Positions 22,080 to 34,600 of a stretch of DNA of 64,000 nt are shown here, piece by piece (the first letter of the stretch is position 1; each line of letters opens with the position of its first letter). Origin of the DNA: Ophiura sarsii. Lineage: Eukaryota; Echinodermata; Ophiuroidea; Amphilepidida; Ophiuridae. The position numbers were made by a program, and so were the translations under genes. The notes under the pieces were generated by a model. It did no database searches and was not told the DNA's origin. It saw only the letters and a list, made by a program, of their open reading frames with translations. The stretch lies in the NCBI GenBank assembly GCA_035610835.1, contig CM069449.1:59572183-59636182 (forward strand), in the 5' to 3' direction.

Positions 22080-23760
22080 TATCATTATTTATAAGATATA
22101 AGGTCATTGTCTGATGGATTGCAACGTTGAAGCAGCACGCCGATACAATAGACGAAAATATATCCTTCTGCTTTAACACTTTCCACGCGGCTATTAGTTT
22201 TACAAATATGCAAAACAGATTTTTCAGAAATTTCCCCAACTTGCAAAGTATGTTTCAAGGATTACTGAACCAATACTAGACATGTTTGTACTTATTTTAA
22301 TGACATTTCTCATGGTGATTCCAAATATGGTGATGAAATTCAATAATTTTGACATTTTTAAACCATTTTGTAAAATGTTGGAGCTGTCGTCTGCAGACGC
22401 CTGCCGCGTGGAAAGTGTTAAGACTACTATCGGCGAGAAATATGAGACAGCGTATTGAAATTGTTCATCTAGTGGTCGCTTGCTTCACGCAGATGATGAA
22501 TCTAATCTACACCAATACAAAATATCAACAAGTAGTTGTGTACGGAAATCGCTAATACTAATTGATGCATTGTAGGTTTTGTAAGGTGTGCATCAATGTT
22601 CGAGAAGTACGTCTTTGACACATCCGATCGCGGCCAAATGGCATTTGACAACTCAACCCGCAATATCATAATGCCCTTATGATATCTACGTGGTTTACGC
22701 AACAACTACGTTACTATCTGTAACCCACACAATTATACAATTTAAAAGAAACCTTATTAGGAATAAATTTCATCTCAATATTGTATTGTGTTGTGATCGC
22801 TGGTATAATGACGGAGATTGTCTGAAGTAGTCGCAAAATCACTTGTGACAAAATCGATGACAGACTGGAATGAATGGATCGCTCACACAGTGAAAATGCG
22901 AGTTTTCGCCTGTTCAGGCTGCTGTATTTCATTTAAACATAACCGAATAATAAACAATTACTTTTAAGAAGTAAAACAAGTGAAAAACTCTGTTCCCTCT
23001 CATAAACTCTGAATGATAATACAAAACCAATCGTTTCAATCTGTACAAAGACACCTTTTAATGCTGAATAAAATAAATATCAGCAATTTTGAACCAAAAC
23101 TATTATAAGTAACCACCTATATTAGTTATGATGCACTAGGAAACATTTTTCATTGCTGTTGATGTCTTTATCTTTCTTACAATTCTTTATGGTACGATAT
23201 TATGTACAATGTATTTAAGCATACGGCACCAATCAATAGTTGAACTTAATTATTGAACCGAATAGCACATACTTTGAGCCAGTGGCGTAAATGGAACAAA
23301 TGAAACCATGGCCAGTTATTGTCACTATTGTATTTTTCTCTGCTAACAGTAATGGTTCTAATCATCTCTCTACAAACCTTTGTGTGAATTAATAACACCA
23401 AAAATAAAAAATAGTAATTAAATGAAGTGTAATGTGGCATTGTTGGACGGACGTAGCTGACAAGGCCAAAGAAGCATGCGCTGACAGGTGTTATGAAATG
23501 TGTCGCGATAAATTAGAGATCTAGAACAATTGGGATGCTCATGGGTTAATATTATTTGTAGCACTTAAACCCGTAGGTCCACTCTTACAAGCCAGATCCT
23601 TTGGGAATATCACAAGGTTGAGATTTTTCATCTTAATTCTATTTCATTTGTCAAAGAGTGGATCTTTGCAGTTAAGGTACATATCAAATTAAGTATTTAA
23701 AAAGAACAACTAAGGGAATAGTTCTATGTTTGAGTCTACACGAATTTATTTCAACATTTG
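22080..23760. repeat. segmental duplication, right copy (partner 15800-17640)
   Basis: Similarity begins around ATTGTCTGATGGATT (22106) and continues to the TTAAGTATTTAAAA segment near 23690. It contains the MITE 22177-22417, absent at the matching place 15885-15900 (CTTCTGCTTTAGACTACTA). The right copy lies only about 1 kb downstream of R1 copy 2, whereas the left copy lies 9 kb downstream of R1 copy 1. Confidence 0.8.
22177..22417. mobile_element. piggyBac-type MITE, copy 2, with intact TTAA target sites
   Basis: The termini are CACTTTCCACGCGG and CCGCGTGGAAAGTG, a perfect 14-bp inverted repeat, each bordered by TTAA (22173-22176 and 22418-22421). TTAA target choice is diagnostic for piggyBac-type transposition. 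At 241 bp it encodes no transposase. The duplicate segment shows the empty site. Confidence 0.85.
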
Positions 23761-23819
23761 CCAATAATTCGAAAGTGAATTCTTAAAGGGCTAACGGCTA
23801 ACGTTTATCGTAAAACCAA

Positions 23820-24135
23820 AATGAAGACACGTTGTTACAATTTTGGTTGGTCTAACGTTATTATACTAAAGTATTGCATGTTATTGGAAATGTTTCTGCC
23901 ATAATATATACGTTCTCACCAGCGTTACTTTATTAAACAGTCTCCCACGCAATGTTATTACCGATATTATTAATACAGTAATTCACCCTGTTAATGACAA
24001 TTTTCTTATTTCCCAATCCTTATTTGGATGTTAAGGTAGATTTCTCTATTCCGGGGCTCCCATCAAACACACTCGACTCCTTCATAAATACCTACTGCCC
24101 ATGTATTCTTATTAGTTCATATGAGTAGCAGTGAA
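23820..24135. repeat. R1 dispersed repeat, short diverged fragment
   Basis: The minus strand shows the same order as the 2070-2453 ORF: a P-loop-like GAPGIEKST-like remnant at 24034-24061, reached only by allowing a one-base shift, then relics matching NFYVHDLGNDIACM. Several stops and frameshifts make it non-functional. Confidence 0.55.
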
Positions 24136-24655
24136 CCAATTGAATCACATCTCTCTCATGGACAAGGCCAAGTTTATTAACCTTGTCAATTTCTTCTGGG
24201 TCTTCGTGCACATTTGCCCATTGTAGATTTCTCACCGGTTAATGATATCATTACTTGGCGATGCCAGTTAGATTTCGCCTCTATTTAAGCATCATGTGTA
24301 CCTTGTATTATAATCAGAGCAATCAAATAACACAACAAAAAAAACCCAATCAAACAAGCATCAATTGTAGCTACGAATGAAGTATGAAGCCAGCTTTATA
24401 AAATTGCTACTCTCCCTTCCTCTCTCGGAACTGCAGAGATCTTCCAACATTCTTAAGCATGTGGCTGAATACTAAAACAAGGGATTACTATGCATTACGG
24501 TTCCGTTCCCTGTATGTTATCCAACTTTCTTAACCACGGCGTTGATGCTTTAGTCAGGGTAGAAACTAGACGTAATATACGCTCTCGCTCAACACGTAGT
24601 ATTATCAACCAAGCACAATACTTGTTCAAATGGCTCAACCAAAGCTGTTCTAATT
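24136..24655. other. no gene recognised (24136-24655)
   Basis: AT-rich sequence without coding or repeat signal that I could identify. Confidence 0.45.
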
Positions 24656-24658
24656 AGC

Positions 24659-24843
24659 GGTATATCCCCGACTCTATATTTGCCGACTACCAAGCTGTTC
24701 CAGCCCGCGGGCTACTCCCATCGGAGAGTGACTCTGGACACGAGCCGTCATGTGGCAAGACTGAAGCGCCTGCGGGCTTGCTACCAGTTCTACCGCTGCC
24801 ACACTCAAGGTCCTCAGCATGCGGTCAATGGTGTTGGATGGAG
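24659..24843 (+). CDS. candidate isolated exon, unknown product
   Basis: A GC-rich island (clearly above the AT-rich surroundings) follows an acceptor-like TTCTAATTAG and ends at a donor-like GATGGAG|GTAATT. One plus-strand frame stays open across it and includes RRVTLDTSRHVARLKRLRAC and YQFYRCHTQGPQHAVNGVG. A second plus frame and the minus strand (24674-24880) are also open, so the frame is not certain. No family recognised. It may be an exon of a gene extending outside this stretch, or a fossil transposon exon. Confidence 0.3.
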
Positions 24844-24884
24844 GTAATTCTTGGATGGAACTTACTAATACTAACGTCATGGTC

Positions 24885-25880
24885 AGTTCAACCTGTCTAA
24901 CTTGGGCTCAAACTTTAAAGGCAACTGGAATGTAATGGAAAGTGATATTGTTGGGTAGTTTTCCCTTGATACAGTATGCATATATCTCGAAAAATCCTAA
25001 ACATTAGCAAATGAAAATAGTCAAGCGGAATTGACTACATAGAGCGAGGATTTGTACCCGGCCTGTTCTGCTTTCAATTAAATATCATACTTATCATTCT
25101 TTCTAAAAATCTTAAATACTGAGTGCTAGTTCAAAACACGGATAACACTCTTTTGTCTCAATTTATACGAGTGAGTTGTGCATATCTCCTGAAAGACTGA
25201 GGACTGTATCTTTTACAAATACTATGTTATCTGATGCATTTCCAGATAGCATTAACAATACTCCAATGTTATGTTACATAAATGAAGTTATATATAAATA
25301 TATAAATGTTTCTTTTTCCCAAACATGATTAATACACAAATAAATTTTTTTGAAACACATCTTTTGTACCCAAAAGGCGTTTCACCAAAGTGATTTTGAG
25401 GCCAAAATATGTTCATATTTTTATAGTTCTTTTATCTACTTATGAACAATGAATATTTCGTAATTTTGTTCGGTGATCAATCCACAGTTTCTTAAAGAAC
25501 CCTGATACACCAATCAGTCTGAATACAATTCTGTTGAGTAACTAGTTCGATGTTATCTTAATTTTCTATTGCAATGTCATATCGAGAAAAAAACCAACTG
25601 AGGTTTGAGGTTCAATGTTTTCAAACATAACACATTTTTGCTATATTTAGTGTTCATAAATTGAAAACTAAATATAGCAAATGTAACCATATTCCTGTTT
25701 ACTGCCGATTTTATAGCGATTTTGCACAGTGCTAACGACTTAAAACAGGCACCTTCATTGGTAAATGGTACCGTTAATTGCTATTGATTTTGGTAAATCT
25801 AGTGTAAGGATTTTCATCAAAACTGTCGGAATATTTTCAATTCAGTCATTATATTTTTAAATTGAACGATTTCCTCTGGA
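24885..25880. other. no gene recognised (24885-25880)
   Basis: AT-rich sequence; an inverted pair TTTGCTATATTTAGTGTTCA and AACTAAATATAGCAAA at about 25635-25682 is the only structure that I noticed. Confidence 0.45.
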
Positions 25881-25881
25881 A

Positions 25882-26145
25882 CTATGATGTCTGTTGTTTG
25901 TTATAACCACGGACGCGTGTGTCATGAATTGTACGGGGAAGTAGTAAACACAATCCATATTCTAGTTTCCTTTCGAATGCATTGACAAGGTTTTCCTCTA
26001 ATGGGATTGTCAGTAGGATAATTATGTCATATTTAGAAGATGTTAATGTTAGGCTGTTTAGCAGTTTCGAGAAATCTTGTGAGTGCTCTTCATCCATCAG
26101 GAGTTTCCAATCACAATCAATTTCTCACAATGTCTCTTGGTTTTG
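25882..26145 (-). CDS. candidate terminal exon of a minus-strand gene
   Basis: On the minus strand an open frame begins after a weak acceptor (ACATTGTGAG) and reads EIDCDWKLLMDEEHSQDFSK, then KYDIIILLTIPLEENL, and ends RGYNKQQTS with a stop at 25882. Joined in phase to the candidate exon at 26183-26270 (ending TFRTAD) it would give a continuous C-terminus. The two extra tandem copies (28597 and 31275) match only the first dozen codons and then diverge, as if the duplication broke inside this exon. No family recognised and the intron would be only about 60 bases, so this stays tentative. Confidence 0.3.
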
Positions 26146-28596
26146 GTTTATGAACGGTAAGACTTGGTTATAGTATATTTACCATCTGCTGTTCGGAATG
26201 TTATGGTGGGGATGCAGCCGGGTGATTGGGATGTATTGTTGATCGCTTCATCGATACCAAGTCTAATACCAATGTTTGGTCTTCACCCTATAGTGTACCT
26301 TCAATTTTCTAGCGAAAAGCTGCAACAGTTCATGATGTGAAGCAGTGTACAGTTTCGGCGATGGCGTATGCTGGCACAGTCCCACATTTGTTTTCACCTA
26401 AGTCTGAGGTTACCTGGTTTTGGGACCTGGTCATGGATGTCATTGTTCTCGAATAACCGGGGTTCGTGGGTCCATTCATACAGGATTCTTCCATGATGTG
26501 TCGACTCACATGGCAGAGTCCGATCACAGCAAATGTCCATGTTTTGCGCAGAGGTAGATCAGCATTTATTCCAAGGAAAATGTTGGAATGCAAAAAGGTC
26601 CATGTTTGTATTTTGAATTGAAAATGTGTATAATTTGAAACGAAAATTGATAAACTTTGAATTTGTGGGGAAAATGGAAAATTGTCACCAAAAATTGAAG
26701 AAGAAAAAAAGAAATCGCAATTTTTCTAACATATTCGATAAAGATATAGAAACTTACTGTGTCCGTGTTGGTAATTAAAAATGTCTCTAAACTCTTTCCA
26801 GCACTTCCCAGCCTTAATATTTTGATATTCCCTCTTATACTTTCTGTAAAATCATTTCCGACTCTATAAATAAACGGCAGTGTAGGTATTAAATGTGCAA
26901 TAACTCAGAATAAGGGGGAATGTTGTTTCATGTATTTTCATAACATTACGAAAATTGCATTAAAACACCTTAGTAAAGGCCCATGAAAACATTGCAATAA
27001 GATTTAAATTACGATTGCCAACATGTCAATGTCATTATATTTAATTGGCGGTACAGTTGGTTAGTAGGCTGAAGGCGTTTCGCATTGAATATTACCCAAT
27101 GATTCTTAGATCAACGAACATTTAATTGATTTAGTGTTACATTGGAATGCTATTTACTGTATAATTGGCTGTTGTATACACAAGGCGTTTGACATAAATA
27201 TGCTCGATTAAACTTAAACGAGTCTGACAAGCGCGATGTCATAACATTCATTTATTTATTTTTATCCCGAAACTAATTAATTTGATAAGACTTCTAATAA
27301 TGTTGAATCGACTGCCTCATCAAAATGACTTCAACGATAATGAGACATTTCATTGGTCAAAAGTGAAAAATGCAACAGTCCCTCTATACTACAGTAGATA
27401 ATGAATACACGGGTACAGAATATTGCTATTAATGTACAGTATACATGGTATATGACGAGTCTTGGCTTGCCGGCATTAGTAGTTTTGTAAAGATAAACAC
27501 TTTATACCACTTTCAATCAGCGCCGTTGCCTAAAACGTCCACGCAACAACGTACGAGTTCACGTAAATTAAGGGGACTGATGTTAGTTCTACCACGGCTA
27601 GCAGCTTCATTTTGTTATTATAGCTTTAATTTTTCAGCTATGATCACAATACAAAAGGTTAAGATTAGAACAGAACTCTCCGAAAAATGCATAAATATTA
27701 AAACTACGGGGGAAATGTATTATATCCTTTAACCCTCGTCCTCCTAGGGGGGGGGGGGGGGGGGGGGGGGGGGGTAAGAATTCTAGCCGACTACGCTGAA
27801 ACTCAAACGACAGTGGCCTAGGGAGTCTAGGTGGTCACTTTAACACCCCTTGCGCTCATTTTGATGGTACACCTTACCCTAGGTCCGAGGGTAGGGGGGG
27901 GGGGGGGGGGGCGTTGCCACCTACCAATTTATTTAAGGGATCACACCACTAAATACAGCTCCATAGGGATATGTACAAAAGCACTGACATAAAACTCTGT
28001 TTTAGACCACTAAATTGCAAAATTGGACCACGTAGAGTCATTTTTTTTATTAAAGATGATTCCATTTCCCCACCAAAAAGTGAACAAAATAGGTAGGTGA
28101 ACACGCTAGATTTTCCAAAATATGCCCATGGAGTTGACTACCTCTCGGACGAGCTTGGAAATGTCGCCGTAATCGCCAATGTTTCCAGTAAAAATCAAAA
28201 TTTACCCAGATGATATTCACAGTTTATAGTCAGGATACATGTAGGTGATGTCCCATTTATCATAATTAATAAAAAAAAATCATAGGCATGTATACTTTCC
28301 GATTTTAGTTTTAAACACGTACCGTCCTTAAGAGTAGGGATACCCCATTAAGTGTAGTGCACCCTTAAATCGCCATTTAAAAAAATAATAATTGTATGGT
28401 CCTGAATCTTATAGTATTATGTTAGAAACATAATTTCCCTCACTTAGAAGCAAACAAATGGGTGAAATTCTGATATTTGGAACTGTTGGGGGAAAATTTC
28501 AATGTTGGCATATATTTCACTGTGCAGACGAATACGACAGGATTTGGATGTCGGCCATGTTTAGTGCGTTGGATGTTTGTACATGTTTTGGTAATT
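26092..28596. repeat. tandem array unit A (about 2.5 kb)
   Basis: First of three direct tandem units. Each starts at ATCCATCAGGAGTTTCCAAT or its variant and runs through the TGAACGGTAAGAC segment, the GATGTGAAGCAGTGTACAG block, the AATAAGGGGGAATGTTG block, poly(G) runs and GGTGAAATTCTGATATTTGG. Unit A carries poly(G) runs at 27747-27774 and 27894-27911 and lacks 26 bases near 26588 that are present in the others. Identity between units appears very high. Confidence 0.85.
26183..26270 (-). CDS. candidate internal exon in unit A
   Basis: The minus-strand frame reads GIDEAINNTSQSPGCIPT then ITFRTADG, ending at a donor-like GATG|GTAAAT. In unit B (28688-28799) and unit C (from about 31365) the same frame is open and begins NIWNNLGIILGNDEAINNTS in B. 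Within this frame the A-to-B changes GCG/GCC, TCA/TCT and CCC/CCT are all synonymous, which is what a once-coding exon predicts, although few sites are involved. Protein family not recognised. Confidence 0.3.
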
Positions 28597-28854
28597 ATCC
28601 ATCAGGAGTTTCCAATCACAAACAATTTCTCACAATGTCTGTTGGTTTTGGTTTATGAACGGTAAGACTTGGTTATAGTATATTTACCATCTGCTGTTCG
28701 GAATGTTATGGTAGGGATGCAGCCGGGAGATTGGGATGTATTGTTGATGGCTTCATCGTTACCTAGTATAATACCAAGGTTGTTCCAAATGTTTGGTCTT
28801 CACCCAATAGTGTACCTTCAATTTTCTAGCGAAAAGCTGCAACAGTTCATGATG

Positions 28855-29088
28855 GGGGATGAGGGATATTGTTTTCATAATGTTTTCTTTATGAAAAAGA
28901 ATAGCATTAGGACCTATGTGCCTATATAATAGTAAAACTTTGTCTGGCACTGGTGGCGTCTGAATGTTGATGCTTTGTCTGTATTTGATGTATTTTGTGT
29001 AGTGTTATTTTTGTATTTTGTTAATCTATTGTTGTATGTCATAAATAAAAAAGTCCCTATAAACGGGCTGGAAAGAGAAGAAAAAAAA
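28855..29088 (+). mobile_element. retroposed LINE 3' end with poly(A)
   Basis: ATGATG flanks the insert (28849-28854 and 29089-29094), which ends in a run of A. Its last 45 bases (ATAAATAAAAAAGTCCCTAT then ACGGGCTGGAA) resemble the 3' end of the L1-like element at 31501 (AAATAAATAAAGACCCTCAC then GGGCATGAAA). I read it as a severely 5'-truncated copy of the same or a sister LINE family. Confidence 0.65.
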
Positions 29089-29386
29089 ATGATGTGAAGC
29101 AGTGTACAGTTTCGGCGATGGCGTATGCTGGCACAGTCCCACATTTGTTTGCACCAAAGTCTGAGGTTACCTGGTTTTGGGACCTGGTCATGGATGTCAT
29201 TGTTCTCGAATAACAGGGGTCCTTGGGTCCATTCATACAGGATTCTTCCATGATGTGTCGACTCACATGGCAGAGTCCGATCACAGCAAATGTCCATGTT
29301 TTGCGCAGAGGTAGATCAGCATTTATTCCAAGGAAAATGTTGGAACGCAGATGTAATATAATTACAAAAATTGCAAAAAGGTCCAT
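29057..29386 (-). CDS. small ORF conserved in all three tandem units
   Basis: A 99-residue core frame ending AETVHCFTS and a stop is open in unit B, in unit C (36665-36964) and, with a shorter N-terminus, in unit A (26330-26593). It starts MDLFAIFVIILHLRSNIFLG, which resembles a signal peptide, and has four cysteines. Against it: the units are near-identical at all bases, so retention of the frame is weak evidence, and an exon reading in another frame is equally possible. Unrecognised; function unknown. Confidence 0.2.
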   Translation of the reverse strand: MDLFAIFVIILHLRSNIFLGINADLPLRKTWTFAVIGLCHVSRHIMEESCMNGPKDPCYSRTMTSMTRSQNQVTSDFGANKCGTVPAYAIAETVHCFTSFFFLLFPARL

Positions 29387-31680
29387 GTTTGTATTTTGAA
29401 TTGAAAATGTGTATAATTTGAAACGAAAATTGATAAACTTTGAATTTGTGGGGAAAATGGAAAATTGTCACCAAAAATTGAAGAAGAAAAAAAGAACTCG
29501 CAATTTTTCTAACATATTCGATAAAGATATAGAAACTTACTGTGTCCGTGTTGGTAATTAAAAATGTCTCTAAACTCTTTCCAGCACTTCCCAGCCTTAA
29601 TATTTTGATATTCCCTCTTATACTTTCTGTAAAATCATTTCCGACTCTATAAATAAACGGCAGTGTAGGTATTAAATGTGCAATAACTCAGAATAAGGGG
29701 GAATGTTGTTTCATGTATTTTCATAACATTACGAAAATTGCATTAAAACACCTTAGTAAAGGCCCATGAAAACATTGCAATAAGATTTAAATTACGATTG
29801 CCAACATGTCAATGTCATTATATTTAATTGGCGGTACAGTTGGTTAGTAGGCTGAAGGCGTTTCGCATTGAATATTACCCAATGATTCTTAGATCAACGA
29901 ACATTTAATTGATTTAGTGTTACATTGGAATGCTATTTACTGTATAATTGGCTGTTGTATACACAAGGCGTTTGACATAAATATGCTCGATTAAACTTAA
30001 ACGAGTCTGACAAGCGCGATGTCATAACATTCATTTATTTATTTTTATCCCGAAACTAATTAATTTGATAAGACTTCTAATAATGTTGAATCGACTGCTT
30101 CATCAAAATGACTTCAACGATAATGAGACATTTCATTGGTCAAAAGTGAAAAATGCAACAGTCCCTCTATACTACAGTGGATAATGAATACACGGGTACA
30201 GAATATTGCTATTAATGTACAGTATACATGGTATATGACGAGTCTTGGCTTGCCGGCATTAGTAGTTTTGTAAAGATAAACACTTTATACCACTTTCAAT
30301 CAGCGCCGTTGCCTAAAACGTCCACGCAACAACGTACGAGTTCACGTAAATTAAGGGGACTGATGTTCGTTCTACCACGGCTAGCAGCTTCATTTTGTTA
30401 TTATAGCTTTAATTTTTCAGCTATGATCACAATACAAAAGGTTAAGATTAGAACAGAACTCTCCGAAAAATGCATAAATATTAAAACTACGGGCAGTGGC
30501 CTAGGGAGTCTAGGTGGTCACTTTAACACCCCTTGCGCTCATTTTGATGGTACACCTTACCCTAGGTCCGAGGGTAGGGGGGGGGGGGCGTTGCCACCTA
30601 CCAATTTATTTAAGGGATCACACCACTAAATACAGCTCCATAGGGATATGTACAAAAGCACTGATATAAAACTCTGTTTTAGACCACTAAATTGCAAAAT
30701 TGGACCACGTAGAGTCATTTTTTTTATTAAAGATGATCCCATTTCCCCACCAAAAAGTGAACAAAATAGGTAGGTGAACACGCTAGATTTTCCAAAATAT
30801 GCCCATGGAGTTGACTACCTCTCGGACGAGCTTGGAAATGTCGCCGTAATCGCCAATGTTTCCAGTAAAAATCAAAATTTACCCAGATGATATTCACAGT
30901 TTATAGTCAGGATACATGTAGGTGATGTCCCATTTATCATAATTAATAAAAATAAATCATAGGCATGTATACTTTCCGATTTTAGTTTTAAACACGTACC
31001 GTCCCTAAGAGTAGGGATACCCCATTAAGTGTAGTGCACCCTTAAATCGCCATTTAAAAAAATAATAATTGTATGGTCCTGAATATTATAGTATTATGTT
31101 AGAAACATAATTTCCCTCACTTAGAAGCAAACAAATGGGTGAAATTCTGATATTTGGAACTGTTGGGGGAAAATTTCAATGTTGGCATATATTTCACTGT
31201 GCAGACGAATACGACAGGATTTGGATGTCGGCCATGTTTAGTGCGTTGGATGTTTGTACATGTTTTGGTAATTACCCATCATGAGTTTCCAATCACAAGC
31301 AATTTCTCACAATGTCTCTTGGTTTTGGGTTATGAACGGTAAGACATGGTTATAGTATATTTACCATCTGCTGTTCGGAATGTTATGGTAGGGATGCAGC
31401 CGGGAGATTGGGATGTATTGTTGATGGCTTCATCGATACCTATAATTCCAATGTTGTTCCAAATGTTTGGTCTTCACCCAATAGTGTACCTTCAATTTTC
31501 TTTTTTCAATTTCATGCCCGTGAGGGTCTTTATTTATTTACAAGCTCTCAACATAAAAAGACAATATAATAAACAATGTACATGTACATACACACACAAA
31601 AAACCACACACACACCATCAATCGGTATTTTGTAATGACAACATTCACTATAAATACTCAATAATAAATACAGAATTATT

Positions 31681-34600
31681 TTACAATAAAGGCTCCCATT
31701 TTTTAATATGGCCTCCCAGCTTTCCTTTACTCATGGCAATTTGTTTTTCAACTTTTTGCACAGAAAAGACCCATTCTTTAAATTGTATAAAAACCAACCT
31801 TGATTCTTGAACTCGACACCTATAAATGTACTTCATATTAATGAAATTGGTATTGTTTACCTCATAATACCCAAGACAAACAGTGATATATGAAATAGTA
31901 ATTTGGAATTTCAAATCATTTAACCATTTGATTACTTCCTTCCGAAAGGAAGAAGCCGAAACACACAACCACATTAAATGTTTGACAGTTTCCTTCTCAT
32001 CCTTACAGAAAGTACATTTATCACTCTCAACTATACCAGTTTTAAAAAGAAACACATTAGTTGGTAGAATCCTATGAATAAATCTGTACTGGTAATAATG
32101 AGAATGTGCATCAATTGTGCACTTATAAGGTAAAGAGTAAACTTCATTCCAATTGATTTTATTATCAGTAACACTACCAAACTCCTCTACCCACTTGTGC
32201 TGAGCGGTAGGTGTGATATTACTCTGGTTCAACAATTTATATGCAAATTGGCTTCCTTTCACTGCATTGTCCAGGTCAATCAATACCTTGGGTGTCTGGC
32301 TTTGTTTACATTTTGTCAGATAGCCTTTATAGTGTTTGGAGATCACATTAATCAGACCCAAGTATTTCAAAACATTACAATCAATGTCATACTTTTTCTT
32401 GAAGTCAATATATGGCATCCAATGTTTATCATGAATTAAATCAGAGATAAAATTAACACCTTTGATGCTCCATGATTTAAAATACACAGTTTTTTTGTTA
32501 ATCTTTATATATGAGTTATACCATAAAACATCATCAATATTACCTTGACAAGCATTTCTTAACTTAAACCAGGACTTCAAAACATCTTTTAGAAATGTGA
32601 TACAAATTTTATCATAATTAAAATCAGAATGAGCTGCAGGTTTACATGACCATATCCAATCACCACCAACTTTTGACAATTCATTCTTAAACAAAATTTT
32701 CCACTTCCCTTTATTCTCACTATTCAAAAATCTTTTAACCCAGGCAATATTTAGAGAATCAATAAAATGGTAAATATTTGTCATTTTCAGACCACCATTC
32801 TCTTTATTACAGTACAGTACGTCCCGTTTGATTTTATCTGGTTTCCCGTTCCAAATAAATTTGAACAAGATTTTCTCAACCTTCTTAACAAAATTCATTG
32901 ATGGATTTGGCAAAATAGAAAACAAATAAGTCAACTGGGACAAAGCTAAAGATTTAATAATTGTTATTTTACCAATTGGCGTGAGATCACGTTGGGACCA
33001 GATATTAAGAATGGAGCTCAATTTCTTACACTGTGGCTCGAAATTAAGCTCAGAAAGCTCATTTCTGTTAAGTGAGATCATAACACCAAGAAATCTAATC
33101 GGACCTTTAGTAAACTTATACTTCTCATCAAGAAAAGTATTCTCATTATCATTCTTCAATGAACCAATGTTTAAGAACACAGATTTATCAACATTTAAAT
33201 GTAAACCAGATATGGACCCAAAATTGTTCACAACTTTAATTGCTTTCAAAATTGATTTTTTTGAACCATCTAAAATAATTGTGGTGTCATCTGCACATTG
33301 GGTTATTTTTACGTGAGTCTCATTATCAATTTGTAGACCTTTAATATCATTGTTATTTCTGATAGAAATAGCCATCAATTCTGCACATAAAATGAAAATA
33401 TAGCAACTCAGCGGGCATCCTTGCCGCACACCACGAGATAAATCAAAATATCTGGAGACATGACCATTATTAATTACACAACTATTAATTTGCGCATAAC
33501 AAATTCCTATCCATTTTCTCAACTCATTACCAAAACCAAAGTACTCCAGGCATTTTTGAACATACTTCCACTCTAATTTATCATAGGCTTTTTCAAATCA
33601 ATGAAGAAAAGGGTACCAGGCATATTGTTTACATCTGCATATTCAATTATGTCAAGAACTAGCCGCACATTTTCACCAATATACCTGTTGGATAAGAAAC
33701 CTGTTTGATCATTAGAAATTACAGAGCTTAATACCTTCTTTAATCTATTTGCAATCACTTTGGTAGCTATTTTGTAATCAACATTGAGTAGTGTAATAGG
33801 TCTCCAATTCTTTAACAGCTCCTCGTCCTTACCATCTTTGGGAATTAAAGTTATGACCCCTCTTCTTTGACTTACAGATAGCTGACCAGATTGAAAAGCG
33901 CTATTAAACGACTTAACTAAAATTGGACTAATCTGGTTCTAAAATATTTTGTAAAACTCAATTGGGTATCCATCTGACCCTGGACTTTTACCATTTGGCA
34001 TAGATTTAATAACATTTACACATTCACCAATCGAAATAACACCTTCACACATGTTCGCCTCGTCACTTGATATTTTAGGAATGTCATCTACAGTGATATC
34101 AATTTTATGAAGAATGTTTTCATCTATACTATAGTCAATATTGCTTGTATACAACTTCGAATAAAAATCAACTTCTTCATTAAGAATTAAATCACTATCA
34201 GTTATTACATCACCGCTATCATTCCTTAACCGGCTAATATTTATTTTTGAAAAATTCCGCTTCTCAAGATTTAAAAAATAACTAGAGTTCTTCTCACCAT
34301 CTTCGACCCATTTAGCTTTACTTCTAATCATTGCACCTTTAGCTTTATGGTCATAGATGGATTCCAACTACATTTTCTTGGTATTCAAAACAACAAGGTC
34401 TTGAGGATTCATGAAATGACCATACAATTTTTCAAGTCTATTAATCTCCTTTTCAAGATCATTCTCATTTTTGTTGCGCTCCCTGGCTTTTTTCTTGGAA
34501 TACCTTATAGTGTCTCCTCTAATGACACATTTGACAGTCTCCCATAAAAGCTGTGGATCTGCCTCCTTATTATCATTGGTAACGATATCAATATTGTCCT

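Larger units (their letters stand above)
28597..31275. repeat. tandem array unit B (about 2.68 kb)
   Basis: Collinear with unit A. It contains a 234-bp retroposed insert (28855-29088) and lacks the 27747-27860 stretch with the long poly(G) run; its own G run at 30577-30588 is short. In unit B the minus-strand frame 28914-29297 is open through CKQMWDCASIRHRRN, whereas A and C have a stop (AGG TGA) at that place. Confidence 0.85.

Noticed and set aside
30228..30629. 133-codon plus-strand frame in unit B (also 27445-27732 and 37428-37640)
   Set aside because: Shared only because the tandem units are near-identical; it runs into poly(G) sequence and has no motif.
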